Shown: positions 11,701 to 23,049, counted from the stretch's first letter. The stretch is DNA of 64,000 bases from Paraspadella gotoi (GCA_051294375.1 CM119268.1:17486502-17550501); one strand, 5' to 3'. Made by a program: numbers and translations. Notes: a model not told the origin generated them from the letters alone.

Positions 11701-13232
11701 ATGGGTGGAGAAGTTGAGTAATAAGTTAAACAAGTACAATCTTTACTTACTTGATTAAATTAACAATCGGGTCAATTTAATATTATCTGCTTTCTTTTAA
11801 CTTACCGCCTCACCCAAATCCCCGTTATTAAAATCCCCAACCCGCCTCACCCCAATCCCCAAACTCGCCTCTCTCCAAACTCGCCTTACCCCAATCTCCA
11901 AACCCGCCATCACCCCAATCCCCAAACTCGCCTCACCCCAATCCCCTCACCTTCGGCGAAATGAAAATGCCGCTGCCGATGATGACGCGATGATGACCGA
12001 CACGGCGTTGAATAGGCCAAGCGTCGGCTTCAGCCCGACCTTGGACGCCAGAATCGTGGACAACAACGACCCCGTCTTTCCTTCGCCCATGGTGCGACTT
12101 GTTTCTTATTCTTAAACGAGCGATATAAAATATTTAACCGTAAAATGAGTTGGTGATTTTTTAAATAATATGGTACAGATCCTTTTAAAAATTAAAAAAA
12201 ATAAAGAAAAGTCTTGTCGACTAAAGAGTTTATTGTTTGGTCTTTTTTCTCTTGGCGGGCTTTTTCATTTCTTCCTCTTCCTCCTCCTCCTCGTCTTCCT
12301 CTTCCTCCTCGTTTTTCCTCCTCTATTTCTAGTTCTCCGTCCTTTTCGTCAGAGTCTTTCGTTTCGTTCATCGAAAAATCTTTAAAAAAAAAATTATTAA
12401 ATAATCAATAAATTATAATTAATGAAATAGGTTGATGTGACATAAAGTAATGAAATAGGTGTTTATTTTTCTTTTTCTATAACGCAGTTTTGACTGTTAA
12501 CTTACGTAGAACAATCCTAATTCCAACTCTTTATATCTCCTTCCCAACTAGTCCCAATTAGACCTTTCCTAGTTCCCTTATTTACTACTTTTCTCATATA
12601 ATGATAAATGGCTCTCTTTTATTTACCATCTACCTTTCTCAATACTGTTTCTGCTATGTTAATATCTTTTTAGTGTGATTGAGCCTTTAACCACCATAAC
12701 CCGTCAGAAGTCTTGGGCAAGATAGTATATTTATTGTATGAATAGATAATTTTTTTGGTTGTACCAATATCATAATACTTTTCTTTGACCTTTCTTGATC
12801 AATGCCTCTCTTCTCGCCATCCCTTCTCTCCCGCCTTACCTACGTCCTTCCTCGTCTCGCAAAGCTGCGAGCCAACGAGATGACGGGCCTGACCTGCGAT
12901 CAGTGGAACGTGACCTGGTAAGGATCGGGGTAGTCGGGGTCGGGAGCCCGAAGGTGAGGCCGATGAAGCTCTGATCGTTGCGGCCGGGGTGAGGCTGAGG
13001 AGGGGTGACTTGATCTCAGCGTCGTCGAACCCTGGGCCTTTACCTTGGAGGGCAAGGNNNNNNNNNNNNNNNNNNNNNNNNNCCCCCTCACCTTCGGCGA
13101 AATGAAAATGCCGCTGCCGATGATGACGCCGATGATGACCGACACGGCGTTGAATAGGCCAAGCGTCGGCTTCAGCCCGACCTTGGACGCCAGAATCGTG
13201 GACAACAACGACCCCGTCTTTCCTTCGCCCAT
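8727..13232 (-). CDS. SLC7-family amino-acid transporter (LAT/b0,+ type), 3' end missing
   Basis: Multi-pass plasma-membrane amino-acid exchanger of the APC superfamily. Exons on the minus strand: 13,092-13,232; 11,394-11,605; 11,034-11,214; 10,741-10,925; 9,463-9,620; 9,104-9,219; and about 8,727-8,886. Together they give about 385 residues of a family usually near 480-510. Family signatures in order are GVIIGSGIFISPK (first helix, substrate-binding loop), GGLCYMELGGLMPSSGGDY, ITFAKYFLQPIYPSC, VNCFSVKLASRIQD, TRNLPRAIFIAMPLITFVYV, LSCFGGLNA, and GHLPDVLSLIH followed by TPVPAVLLE. Helices 10-12 were not found. Phase fixes two donors as GC rather than GT (after 9,463 and 9,104). The exon 4/exon 5 junction is out of frame by my reading, probably a base error. 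Exon 1 exists in three copies (here, 11,951-12,090 and 20,179-20,320); this one is the only unbroken copy, so I use it. The light chains of heteromeric transporters in this family pair with SLC3; that is family knowledge and is not shown here. Confidence 0.88.
9269..9395 (+). repeat. Dispersed repeat R1, truncated copy
   Basis: Shares its 3' part with fuller copies at 21,026-21,293 and 62,462-62,722: a block reading AACCACCAAAGCCTGTCC, then AAGATAGCTTATTTATT, ending in TTGGTTGTACCAATTT. It lies between SLC7 exons 5 and 6, in an intron. The shared 3' end with a missing 5' part is what 5'-truncated retroelements look like. Confidence 0.75.
10070..10710. repeat. Repetitive element R2 with internal direct duplication
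   Basis: A block of about 110 bp beginning GGTAACCGCGCCAGTGACTG and ending near GGCAACCTGGCTGTTGCC occurs twice, at about 10,128-10,240 and 10,596-10,706, in the same orientation. Between the copies are three short imperfect repeats of a GGGTA..GCTA.GACAAA unit and a small CT run. It lies in the SLC7 intron between exons 4 and 5. GC content is above its surroundings. I cannot assign it to a transposon class and see no coding frame. Confidence 0.65.
11815..11950 (-). repeat. Minisatellite in SLC7 intron 1
   Basis: Read on the minus strand, a unit close to GATTGGGGTGAGGCGGGTTT is repeated about five times just after the exon 1 donor. The inverted copy lies at about 20,324-20,480. Unit length varies from about 20 to 25 bp. 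Confidence 0.75.
11951..12090 (-). pseudogene. Broken duplicate of SLC7 exon 1
   Basis: Same sequence as the exon at 13,092-13,232 but 140 nt instead of 141: one base is missing in the stretch encoding GVIIG, so the frame is lost. It is followed by the same donor GTGAGG and intron minisatellite. As it is closer to exon 2 than the intact copy, one of the two is probably an assembly duplicate across the gap at 13,058. Confidence 0.8.
12672..12775 (+). repeat. Dispersed repeat R1, truncated and diverged
   Basis: Matches the 3' end of R1: a CCTTTAACCACCATAACC block, GGCAAGATAGTATATTTATT, then TTGGTTGTACCAATAT. Duplicated at 13,823-13,925 and, inverted, at 19,492-19,592. Confidence 0.7.
13058..13082. 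other. Assembly gap (25 N)
   Basis: Exactly 25 N, placed between two direct copies of the same ~1.1 kb sequence. The sequence right before it repeats at about 14,210 and the sequence after it repeats at about 11,943, which is expected if overlapping ends were not merged. Confidence 0.99.
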
Positions 13233-13375
13233 GGTGCGACTTGTTTCTTATTCTTAAACGAGCGATATAAAATATTTAACCGTAAAATGAGTTGGTGATT
13301 TTTTTAAAATAAATATGGTACAGATCCTTTTAAAAATTAAATAAAAATAAAGAAAAGTCTTGTCGACTAAAGAGT

Positions 13376-13519
13376 TTATTGTTTGGTCTTTTTTCTCTTG
13401 GCGGGCTTTTTCATTTCTTCCTCTTCCTCCTCCTCCTCGTCTTCCTCTTCCTCCTCGTTTTCCTCCTCTATTTCCTCCAGTTCTCCGTCCTCTTCGTCAG
13501 AGTCTTTCGTTTCGTTCAT
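13376..13519 (-). CDS. Small acidic ORF or terminal exon with basic C-terminus
   Basis: Forty-seven codons from ATG to TAA: MNETKDSDEEDGELEEIEEE, then an almost pure glutamate run, then KKPAKRKKTKQ, which looks like a nuclear localisation signal. Just upstream is a T-rich tract ending TTTAAAG that could be a splice acceptor in the same frame, so this may be the last exon of a longer gene. Acid-then-basic tails are common in chromatin-associated proteins; that is inference. The copies at about 12.23-12.38 kb and 19.89-20.04 kb (inverted) carry indels. It lies between the R1 copy and SLC7 exon 1, on the SLC7 strand. Confidence 0.4.
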   Translation of the reverse strand: MNETKDSDEEDGELEEIEEENEEEEEDEEEEEEEEMKKPAKRKKTKQ

Positions 13520-13822
13520 CGAAAAATCTTTAAAAAAAAAATTATTAAATAATCAATAAATTATAATTAATGAAATAGGTTGATGTGACATTAAAGTAAT
13601 GAAATAGGTGTTTATTTTCTCTTTTCTATAACGCAGTTTTGACTGTTAACTTACGTAGAACAATCCTAATTCCAACTCTTTATATCTCCTTCCCAACTAG
13701 TCCCAATTAGACCTTTCCTAGTTCCCTTATTTGCTTACTTTCTCATATAATGATAAATGGCTCTTCTTTATTTACTATCTACCTTTCTCATATACTGTTG
13801 TCTGCTATGTTAATATCTTTTT

Positions 13823-13925
13823 AGTGTGATTGAGCCTTTAACCACCATAACCCGTCAAAGTCTTGGGCAAGATAGTATATTTATTGTATGAATAGATAAT
13901 TTTATATTGGTTGTACCAATATCAT
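13823..13925 (+). repeat. Dispersed repeat R1, truncated copy
   Basis: Duplicate of the copy at 12,672-12,775, part of the direct duplication flanking the gap at 13,058. Confidence 0.7.
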
Positions 13926-14049
13926 AATACTTTTCTTTGACCTTTCTTGATCAATGCCTCTCTTCTCGCCATCCCTCTCTCCCGCCTTACCTACGTCCTT
14001 CCTCGTCTCGCAAAGCTGCGAGCCAACGAGATGCACGGGCCTGACCTGC

Positions 14050-14411
14050 GATCAGTGGAACGTGACCTGGTAAGGATCGGGGTAGTCGGGTCGGGAGCCC
14101 GAAGGTGAGGCCGATGAAGCTCTGATCGTTGCGGCCGGGGTGAGGCTGAGGAGGGGTGACTTGATCTCAGCGTCGTCGAACCCTGGGCCTTTACCTTGGA
14201 GGCAAGGGCGGCGGAGAGTCGCCAAAAATAATTGTTCTCGTTATCAATAAAATAAACAATGCAAAAACAAACAAACCAGCGTTATTCACATGCTTCAAAT
14301 AAGTATAATTATAGATCTATTAAGAATACAGTGTATACAAATCAAACGAGATAATTACCGCAGCAACCGTAATTCTCGACTACGGTTTCTTTCTTTCGGT
14401 TTCGCCTCCAT
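14050..14411 (-). CDS. Possible exons of a small unassigned gene
   Basis: At 14,359-14,411 an ATG starts 17 basic codons (MEAKPKERNRSRELRLL) and ends at a donor, GCG|GTAATT. Further along, at about 14,050-14,214, GC-rich sequence gives protein-like segments in changing frames (GRNDQSFIGLTFGLP and DYPDPYQVTFH before a TGA). The three copies of this region (also about 12.89-13.05 kb and 19.2-19.44 kb inverted) differ by single-base indels exactly where the frames break. A real exon blurred by base errors is plausible, and it may belong with the acidic ORF downstream on the same strand. No family recognised. Confidence 0.25.
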
Positions 14412-14504
14412 TCCTAATTAATCCTCTTTGCAAACCAGAGTAAACGTTGACTTGTCCTATACTCTTCGTCGTCCGGTCCTAAGGGGGGGGCTGTGAATAT
14501 TACC

Positions 14505-15387
14505 TTAAGGGGACCCAGTGATAAAAATGATATCATAAGCTTAAGGGTCTATCATCAAAGGAATTTGAATGGTAATAGTCATTAATTTTATTTGCACGGG
14601 AAAGTGGCTAAAAAATTCCTATCTCTTATTGTAGCGGAAACAAAAATTTAATAATTATGAAAAAAAATTTAGTTGATCCCACCTAAATATATATATGATC
14701 TATTATTTAATTTTTGCATTCGAAAGTATTTTTTACTAAATTCCAAATTTTTAGTTTTTATTGTACAAAGCTACAATTTTAGGTTTAAACCTCATTGAAC
14801 AAAGGCTTTATAAGACTAATATTTTTTTATTTTTTATATTCACTTCAAAGCATAAAAATCAAACCTAAATTCTATTCTTACAGAAACAAAACTGTAATAA
14901 CTATTAATTAATATTCATATTTATCCCTTAAACGTATTATTAAATTATATTTATTCCTAATTATAATAATTAAAAATTTAGCAAAAGTACAGAACCTTTT
15001 TCTTTTTTTTATATTTATATTACTTCTAAGGGTTTTATTTTTATCCAATTAACAGAATCCTTTAAAAAGAAGTTTAAATAAAATCAGTCGATACCTTAAA
15101 TTTTGATTCATTCCAAATTTTTTTTGTTATAAATTTTTGTTATAAAAGCTAAAAAATCTTTTTAAAATTAGATCTTACCCTTTTTTAAAAAAAAAATTTA
15201 AAATTGAAAAGATTTTCTTCTTACCGATTTTAAAGAAAATTAAGCTAGCTGATTATATCGAATTTTTAAAACTACTTTCCCAAATGATTATAGAAAAAAG
15301 AATCATATAGTCAGAAACAGCTTAAGTTAAAGGGTCAAACGTTATGCTTTCAGCTTTCTACCCCCCCTGGTCACTTGGTCCCCTTAA
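14505..15387. mobile_element. TTAA-flanked non-autonomous element with short terminal inverted repeats
   Basis: Begins TTAAGGGGACCCAGTGA and ends TCACTTGGTCCCCTTAA, an inverted pair with one mismatch over 17 bp. The interior is AT-rich and non-coding. TTAA at both ends fits a target-site duplication of the piggyBac type, though the family assignment is inference. An inverted copy lies at 18,025-18,907. Confidence 0.6.
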
Positions 15388-15589
15388 ACCACATAAAATT
15401 TGAAATTTAATAAGTAACGAGAAAAGTAGAGAAAAAGGCTTAATTTTGAGGCTAAAATTCTCGGGAGTTATTGCTTGAAAAAGAAAAAAAAATACACAAA
15501 GCTCAAAAGCGTTATTTTATTGTCATTGAAAATAGAAAGTCCCAAAAATCTCACGTCTGGGCTCCAAACGAATTCGGGCTTGGCTTTAG

Positions 15590-15681
15590 TCAAGGGAAGT
15601 TTTCCTGGACGTGATGAAAGTGGCCGCCCGGCATACGAGCTAAAGAGGCCACGGAGTTGTTGAGCACGGACAGGGACATGA
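15590..15681 (-). CDS. Possible terminal exon of an unassigned gene
   Basis: Minus strand: a pyrimidine-rich tract ending CCCACACAG is followed by a short frame reading MSLSVLNNSVASLARMPGGH and about nine more residues to a TGA. An AATAAA signal follows about 60 nt downstream of the stop. A further open, protein-like stretch on the same strand lies at about 16,530-16,640 (includes VAKFGSQTPNTRYSSKIPFP) and runs into the gap. The inverted mate at about 17.70-17.82 kb has the same reading with indels. No family recognised. Confidence 0.33.
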
Positions 15682-16640
15682 CTGTGTGGGTAAGGTCAAG
15701 GCTGGCGGGAAAAAATGAGTGTTCAATTCAAAGAGTAATTTCAAAAAAATATTTTTTTTTATTTTGTCAATGGCAATGGCAATGGCAAGTTCAATAGCAT
15801 TTAATATTACTACTTGTATTTTTATCTCATAATCATCAATGAGCCAAAATTATTCGAAAAATCTCATAAATGTTTAGCAAAGTTGCTTTACTTTAAAATT
15901 AAAACTACCACTACTTTCGTGGTTAATTTTAAATGTTTACTTTAGTTTTGTTGACAAAACAACGACTCAAGGTTTACGAATGTAGTTGCTGATATAAAGG
16001 GATTGAAAGTATTAGAGACTCAGATACCCATTTGGTTCCCGGATGACCGTACTAAATTTTGGTCTTTCTATCCGGAATTTATAATATCTTGATTTTTTTT
16101 ACATTTAAAAACAGAAGACGAAAAGTTGTAAAAACCTTTTAAAATTAAAAAAATTGTCGCTATCAACTTTCATAATTAATTGTGGAAGTAAGTATTAAGT
16201 ATTAGTAGTAATATCTGTTTCTTGTTACTTGTTACTTCGAATAGTACAATCGGAACTCGATGTCCAAGGCATTTATTTTCTAAAACGCAGCCAGTTGTGA
16301 AAAAATATAAAGAGAGAAAAAATATTAAATGAAACTGTTTTTAAAAATTCCCGAGAAAAAGTTAAATTTTTCTTTTTTATATAAATAATACTATCAAAAC
16401 TTGCGTATCGGGGAAAAAATATAAACGGTAATAATATACTCTCGCAAATATGAGCTAAGAAAGAGACGAATGAATGGACCATGGATTCGAAATGATCCCG
16501 TTTTTTTTTCTCCACGGAGAAAAAGGAAAAAAAATGGGGAAACGGGATCTTGGAGCTATATCGGGTGTTTGGAGTCTGACTGCCGAACTTGGCGACCTTT
16601 ATTGTAACCCGCTCGTAACTTATGAGGCAAAAAGAAAATG

Positions 16641-16665
16641 NNNNNNNNNNNNNNNNNNNNNNNNN
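16641..16665. other. Assembly gap (25 N) at centre of inverted repeat 1
   Basis: Exactly 25 N followed by about 117 bp of pyrimidine-rich single-copy sequence; the two arms begin immediately on either side. Confidence 0.99.
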
Positions 16666-18024
16666 CTTTACCTCTCTCTCCTCTTCCTCCCCTCCGCTCC
16701 TTCCCCTTCCCCTTCACCCTCCCTTCCCCGTCCCTTCACCTACTTCGGCCTCCCCTGCCACCTCTCTTCTCCCGTTCCGTCCATTTTCTTTTTGCCTCAT
16801 AAGTTACGAGCGGGTTTACAATAAAGGTCGCCAAGTTCGGCAGTCAGACTCCAAACACCGATATAGCTCCAAGATCCCGTTTCCCATTTTTTTTCCTTTT
16901 TCTCCGTGGAGAGGAAAAAAACGGGATCATTTCGAATCATGGTCCATTCATTCGTCTCTCTTAGCTCATAATTTGCGAGAGTAATTATTCCGTTTATATG
17001 TTTTCCCGATACGCAAGTTTGATAGTATTATTTATATAAAAAGAAAAATTTAACTTTTTCTCGGGAATTTTTTAAAAACAGTTTCATTTAATATTTTTTC
17101 TCTCTTTTATTTTTTCACAACTGGCTGCGTTTTAGAAATTAAATGCTTGACATCGGAGTTCCGATTGTACTATTCGAAGTAACAAGTAACAAGAAACAGA
17201 TATTACTACTAATACTTAACTTACTTCCACATAATTATGAAAGTTGATAGCGACATTTTTTAATTTAAAAGGTTTTTACAAACTTTTTCGTCTTCTGTTT
17301 TTTAAATGTATAAAAAAATCAAGATATTGATAAATTCACGGATAGAAGACCAAAATTTAGTAACGTCATCCGGGGAACCAATGGGTATCTGAGTCTCTAA
17401 TACTTTTCAATCCCTTTATATCAGAATATATTCGTAAACCTTGAGCTCGTTGTTTTGTCAAAAACAAGTACATTTTAAATTAACAGAAGTATGAGTTATT
17501 AAGAGCAACTTTCTAAACTTTATGGAGATTTTTCGAATAATTTTGGCTCATTGATGATTAGAGAAAATAATACAAGTAGTAATATAAATGCTACTTGGAT
17601 TCCATGCCAGCATTGCCTATTGACAATAAAAAACAATATTTTTTTGCAATTACCCTTTCGAATTAAACCTCTTTTTTCTTCCGCCAGCCCTTGACCTTAC
17701 CCACACAGTCATGTCCTTCCGTGCTCAACAACTCCGTGGCTCTTTAAGCTCGTCCATGCCCGGGCGGCCACTTTCATCACTCCAGGATAAACTTCCTGGG
17801 GCGGACCTTGACTAAAGCCAAGGCCCGATTCGTTTGGAGCCCAGAACGTGAGAATTTTTTGGGGACTTTCTTGTTCTCTATTTTCAATGACATAAAATAA
17901 CGCTTTTGAGCTTTGTGTATTTTTTTTTCTTTTTCAAGAATTAACTCCCGAGAATTTTAGCCATCAAAATTAAGCCTTTTCTCTACTTTTTCTCCGTCAC
18001 TTATAAATATCAAATTTATGTGGT

Positions 18025-18907
18025 TTAAGGGGACCAAGTGACCAGGGGGGGTAGAAAGCTGAAAGCATAACGTTTGACCCTTTAACTTAAGCTGTTTCTG
18101 ACTATATGATTCTTTTTTCTATAATCATTTGGGAAAGTAGTTTTAAAAATTCGATATAATCAGCTAGCTTAATTTTCTTTAAAATCGGTAAGAAGAAAAT
18201 CTTTTCAATTTTAAATTTTTTTTTTAAAAAAGGGTAAGATCTAATTTTAAAAAGATTTTTTAGCTTTTATAACAAAAATTTATAACAAAAAAAATTTGGA
18301 ATGAATCAAAATTTAAGGTATCGACTGATTTTATTTAAACTTCTTTTTAAAGGATTCTGTTAATTGGATAAAAATAAAACCCTTAGAAGTAATATAAATA
18401 TAAAAAAAAGAAAAAGGTTCTGTACTTTTGCTAAATTTTTAATTATTATAATTAGGAATAAATATAATTTAATAATACGTTTAAGGGATAAATATGAATA
18501 TTAATTAATAGTTATTACAGTTTTGTTTCTGTAAGAATAGAATTTAGGTTTGATTTTTATGCTTTGAAGTGAATATAAAAAATAAAAAAATATTAGTCTT
18601 ATAAAGCCTTTGTTCAATGAGGTTTAAACCTAAAATTGTAGCTTTGTACAATAAAAACTAAAAATTTGGAATTTAGTAAAAAATACTTTCGAATGCAAAA
18701 ATTAAATAATAGATCATATATATATTTAGGTGGGATCAACTAAATTTTTTTTCATAATTATTAAATTTTTGTTTCCGCTACAATAAGAGATAGGAATTTT
18801 TTAGCCACTTTCCCGTGCAAATAAAATTAATGACTATTACCATTCAAATTCCTTTGATGATAGACCCTTAAGCTTATGATATCATTTTTATCACTGGGTC
18901 CCCTTAA
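18025..18907. mobile_element. Inverted copy of the TTAA-flanked element
   Basis: Mirror of 14,505-15,387 within inverted repeat 1, with the same 17-bp terminal repeats. Almost certainly the same insertion duplicated with the arm, not a second transposition. Confidence 0.6.
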
Positions 18908-19491
18908 GGTAATATTCACCGCCCCCCCCCTTAGGCACCGGACGACGAAGGTATAGGAAGTCAACGCTTTACTCTGGTTTTGCAAAGAGGATTATTAGGA
19001 ATGGAGGCGAAACGAAAGAAAGAAACGTAGTCGAGGTAAGTTAACGGTTGCTGAGGTAATTATTCGCTTGATTTGTATACACTGTATTCTTAATAGATCT
19101 ATAATATATACTTATTTGAAGCATGTGAATAACGCTGGTTTGTTTGTTTTTGCATTGTTTATTTTATTGATAACGAGAACAATTATTTTTGGCGACTCTC
19201 CGCCGCCCTTGCCTCCAAGGTAAAGGCCCAGGGTTCGACGACGCTGAGATCAAGTCACCCCTCCTCAGCCTCACCCTCGGCCGCAACGATCAGAGCTTCA
19301 TCGGCCTCACCTTCGGGCTCCCGACCCCGACTACCCCGATCCTTACCAGGTCACGTTCCGACTGATCGCAGGGTCAGGCCCGTGCATCTCGTTGGCTCGC
19401 AGCTTTGCGAGACGAGGAAGGACGTAGGTAAGGCGGGAGAGAAAGGGATGGCGAGAAGAGAGGCATTGATCAAGAAAGGTCAAAGAAAAGT

Positions 19492-19592
19492 ATTATGATA
19501 TTGGTACAACCAATATAAAATTATCTATTCATACAATAAATATACTATCTTGCCCAAGACTTTGCACGGTTATGGTGGTTAAAGGTCTCAAT
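19492..19592 (-). repeat. Dispersed repeat R1, inverted duplicate
   Basis: Reverse complement of the copy at 13,823-13,925, carried by the right arm. Confidence 0.7.
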
Positions 19593-20178
19593 CACACTAA
19601 AAGATATTAACATAGCAGAAACAGTATATGAGAAAGGTAGATGGTAAATAAAGAAGAGCCATTTATCATTATATGAGAAAAGTAGCTAAATAAGGAACTA
19701 GGAAAGGTCTAATTGGGACTAGTTGGGAAGGAGATATAAAGAGTTGGAATTAGGATTGTTCTACGGTAAGTTAACAGTCAAAACTGCGTTATAGAAAAAG
19801 AAAAAATAAACACCTATTTCATTACTTTGTCACATCAACCTATTTCATTAATTATAATTTATTGATTATTTAATAATTTTTTTTTTAAAGATTTTTTCGA
19901 TGAACGAAACGAAAGACTCTGACGAAGAGGACGGAGAACTGAGAAATAGAGGAGGAAAACGAGGAGGAAGAGGAAGACGAGGAGGAGGAGGAAGAGGAAG
20001 AAATGAAAAAGCCCGCCAAGAGAAAAAAGACCAAACAATAAACTCTTTAGTCGACAAGACTTTTCTTTATTTTTATTAATTTTTAAAAGGATCTGTACCA
20101 TATTGATTTAATCACCAACTCATTTTACGGTTTAAATATTTTATATCGCTCGTTTAAGAATAAGAAACAAGTCGCACC

Positions 20179-20757
20179 ATGGGCGAAGGAAAGACGGGGT
20201 CGTTGTTGTCCACGATTTCTGGCGTCCAAGGTCGGGCTGAAGCCGACGCTTGGCCTATTCAACGCCGTGTCGGTCATCATCGGCGTCATCATCGGCAGCG
20301 GCATTTTCATTTCGCCGAAGGTGAGGGGGGGATTGGGGTGAGGCGGGTTTGGGATTGGGTGAGGCGAGTTTTGGGATTGGGGTGAGGCGGGTTTGGAGAT
20401 TGGGGTAAGGCGGGTTTGGAGAGAGGCGAGTTTGGGGATTGGGGTTAGGCGGGTTGGGGATTTTGATAACGGGGATTTGGGTGAGGCGGTAAGTTAAAAA
20501 GAAAGCGGATATTAAATTGACCCGATTGTTAATTTAATCAAGTAAGTAAAGATTGTACTTGTTTAACTTATTACTCAACTTCTCCACCCATCGTCCCGCC
20601 TCTTCCGCTGCTCATCCCCATTCTCTACATTGCCTCCTCTCTCTCTCTCTCTCTCTCTCCCTCCCTCCAGGGCGTCCTCATCCACGGTGGTTCAGTCGGG
20701 ATTTCCTGATCGTGTGGTGCACCTCTGGCGCCGTCGCTCTCGTCGGCGGACTCTGCG
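20179..20757 (+). pseudogene. Inverted, broken duplicate of SLC7 exons 1-2
   Basis: Exon 1 copy at 20,179-20,320 is 142 nt: an extra T in the stretch after TTGTCCACGA shifts the frame. The donor GTGAGG and minisatellite follow. The exon 2 copy starts after CCCTCCAG at 20,671, has lost one C, and ends at 20,755 where the arm ends, running into unrelated sequence and an in-frame stop. Not a functional gene as written. Confidence 0.85.
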
Positions 20758-20759
20758 AG

Positions 20760-22040
20760 TAAGGAGAGAAAAATGGAGGAAGTTGAGAGTGAGAAAGTGA
20801 GAAACGGGTTCGTTGTTGTTGTCGTTATTGTCGTTTTTATTGCAATTGCGAAGAATTTTAATTTTATATGTCATTTTTGTTTTTTCTTTCATTGTTAAAG
20901 TAATTCGTCAACAAATTTAAGACGGAAATCAATTCGTAGAATTAGGATACAATTCTTCTTTTTACCCAAATGATATTGCCCAGTTCATTACTCTTGATGT
21001 TCTCCGATAAGAATAAATAATGTTATAATGAAATTGGTACAACCAATATAAAAATTAGCCATTCATTTAATAAATAAGCTATCTTGCCCCTGACTTTGGA
21101 CAGGCTTTGGTGGTTTAAGGCCTCCATCACTCTTACAAGATAATGACATAGCAGGTCCCTGCAAGCTTTCAATCAAGACTCTCTCACAGTCCCGTTTATT
21201 CACTCTCAGAGTACCTGGCTTCCCTATCAATGAAGTGGAAAATATTTCAAAGAATGTTTCAATTGTATGAAAAGACCACTCCCTTAAGTATTAGATCGGG
21301 GAATACTTATTGTACTTAATGTACTTAATGTTATCGTTCTCGAAATGCAATAGAAATAATCCGGTAACCTTCTCGAGCTATAAAAAAATTTAGAATACTT
21401 TACCGCCACAGAAGGTAAAACGTAATTTTTGAAACTTGAAAGTGAATGAAAATACATACATTGCTGATGAAATCGCGTTGCCTTCAATATTTATATCAAG
21501 ACGTCAACATTTCAACGGCGAAAGCGTAACACAAATCGTTGAAATCCTTTGGCATCTCAGGAGCATTGCATCGCGTTGGTTCCATGAAAAGAAACGGCCC
21601 GACCGATACGATACATGTCCTATTGGTCCGATACGCGATTCGCGAAAGGTTTTGTGCAAAGAGAAACGAACTGCCAGACTGCGAGGAGGCATTCTTTAAA
21701 GTGCATTATATTCTGGTGTCTCGTTTTTAATTGATGAAAAAATGAAAACCATATATTTTCGATCGATGCATTATCCTATTTCCGTTTTTGCCATGTTCCC
21801 ATTTGCTAAGACACTTTCTTGCTCTTGTTTTGTTATATTTCCATCTGCCAAGGCTCTTTCCTATCTCTTTTTTTTAAATGTTCTCATCTGACATAGCCCG
21901 ACCCCATCTCTCTTTACGAAATGTTCCCATCTGCTAAGAGCTTTTTCCCGCCGCGTTTCTTTTCTCCGTCTCTTCAGTCGTCACCCCTTGTCCCAAGATA
22001 AGCATTCGCGGAGCGCTGGAAGAATTTTGATATACAACCC
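20760..22040. other. Intergenic stretch, no supported gene
   Basis: AT-rich, holding one full R1 copy (21,026-21,293). Short open frames at 21.4-21.7 kb occur on both strands at once and lack splice signals. I see no gene. Confidence 0.55.
21026..21293 (-). repeat. Dispersed repeat R1, full-length type copy
   Basis: About 265 bp, nearly identical to 62,462-62,722 apart from a few substitutions. On its own strand it ends TTGGTTGTACCAATTT, the end shared with all truncated copies. It contains no long frame. A short retroelement (SINE or LINE 3' end) is the likeliest nature. Confidence 0.8.
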
Positions 22041-22043
22041 TAT

Positions 22044-22046
22044 CTT

Positions 22047-22107
<61 letters not shown>

Positions 22108-22108
22108 G
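22044..22108. repeat. (CT)n microsatellite
   Basis: Near-perfect CT dinucleotide run with a few TTTC interruptions. Confidence 0.95.
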
Positions 22109-22832
22109 GATGTTGGCGCCCCCGTGTTGCACAGCTTTCTTCGGCTGAAGCTGAGAATGAGAAGAGAAAATTTGGGTAAGGGAAGGAGCGAGAGTGCGGG
22201 GGATGTTAGGCAATACTGGTGAGTCGAAGTAAGATAAAACTTGACAATAAAGATTTAGAGATTTAGAGGAAAACGCTATAAAGACTTAGACTGAACTAAA
22301 ACGGTTAAACTATAAACGGTCAGAATGAGATTCGGACAATGACCCGAGAAATTCGGGTCGGCTGCGCCCCCTTCCTCTCCAAACTGAGAAATGAGAACTC
22401 GGGGGGCGGGGGGAGGGGTGAGAACAAATATCGCGAGATGGAAGGGGCGAAAGGTCAAAAAGGTGAGGTAAGGTTCGGGTAAGAGTGTCGCTTAGATTTG
22501 GCATAAAATGAAGTTAAGATTTGGTCTTGGGCGAAGCAGATTTGGGGTCAGCTTCTCTCACGAAACCGAAATACGAGCCGAATGATAATTTTCTTTAAAG
22601 TTTTAATATGAATGGGAACAATGATTGTTTACAAATTCTTTCGATTTTGCGAGGTTTAGCTCAGTGAGCTCTCTTAGCGGAGAATTGAGCCGGAAGTTCG
22701 TAGTAGCTCGTTCAGTTTTGGCTGGAGCATAAAGTCCACCCGGCTGGAGCAATATTAGTGAGCCGCTGGATCGCTTGGAGCAAAAGAGGATACGCGAAAG
22801 CCGGGACGGATTCTCATCCTCGAGAGATTTCG

Positions 22833-22837
<5 letters not shown>

Positions 22838-22908
<71 letters not shown>
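22838..22908. repeat. (GA)n microsatellite
   Basis: Uninterrupted GA run of about 70 bp. The long open frames across it on both strands encode only RE or SL repeats. Confidence 0.95.
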
Positions 22909-22910
<2 letters not shown>

Positions 22911-23049
22911 GAAAACGGGCTCGGCTCGGCTTGAGGCCGCAAACAAAAGGCAGATTAAGAAGAAGAACGCGATGGAAAAACGGCGGCGTTATTTATTTCT
23001 TTTTTGGCGGCGGACGCCGGCGGAAGATGGCGCGCGAGCGGCAGACTCT

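Larger units (their letters stand above)
11515..16640. repeat. Left arm of large inverted repeat 1
   Basis: Reverse complement of 16,783-20,755 with frequent small indels. It contains part of SLC7 exon 2, exon 1, an acidic small ORF, R1 copies and the TTAA-flanked element. This arm is longer because of an internal direct duplication (about 11,943-13,057 and 13,083-14,210) interrupted by a 25-N gap. The outer limit lies inside SLC7 exon 2, where the mate stops matching at 20,755. Confidence 0.85.
16783..20755. repeat. Right arm of large inverted repeat 1
   Basis: Starts CATTTTCTTTTTGCCTC, the reverse complement of the last bases before the gap, and runs to the middle of an SLC7 exon 2 copy. 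Contains an inverted TTAA element (18,025-18,907), an R1 copy and the minisatellite. Homology stops abruptly inside the exon at about 20,755. Confidence 0.85.
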
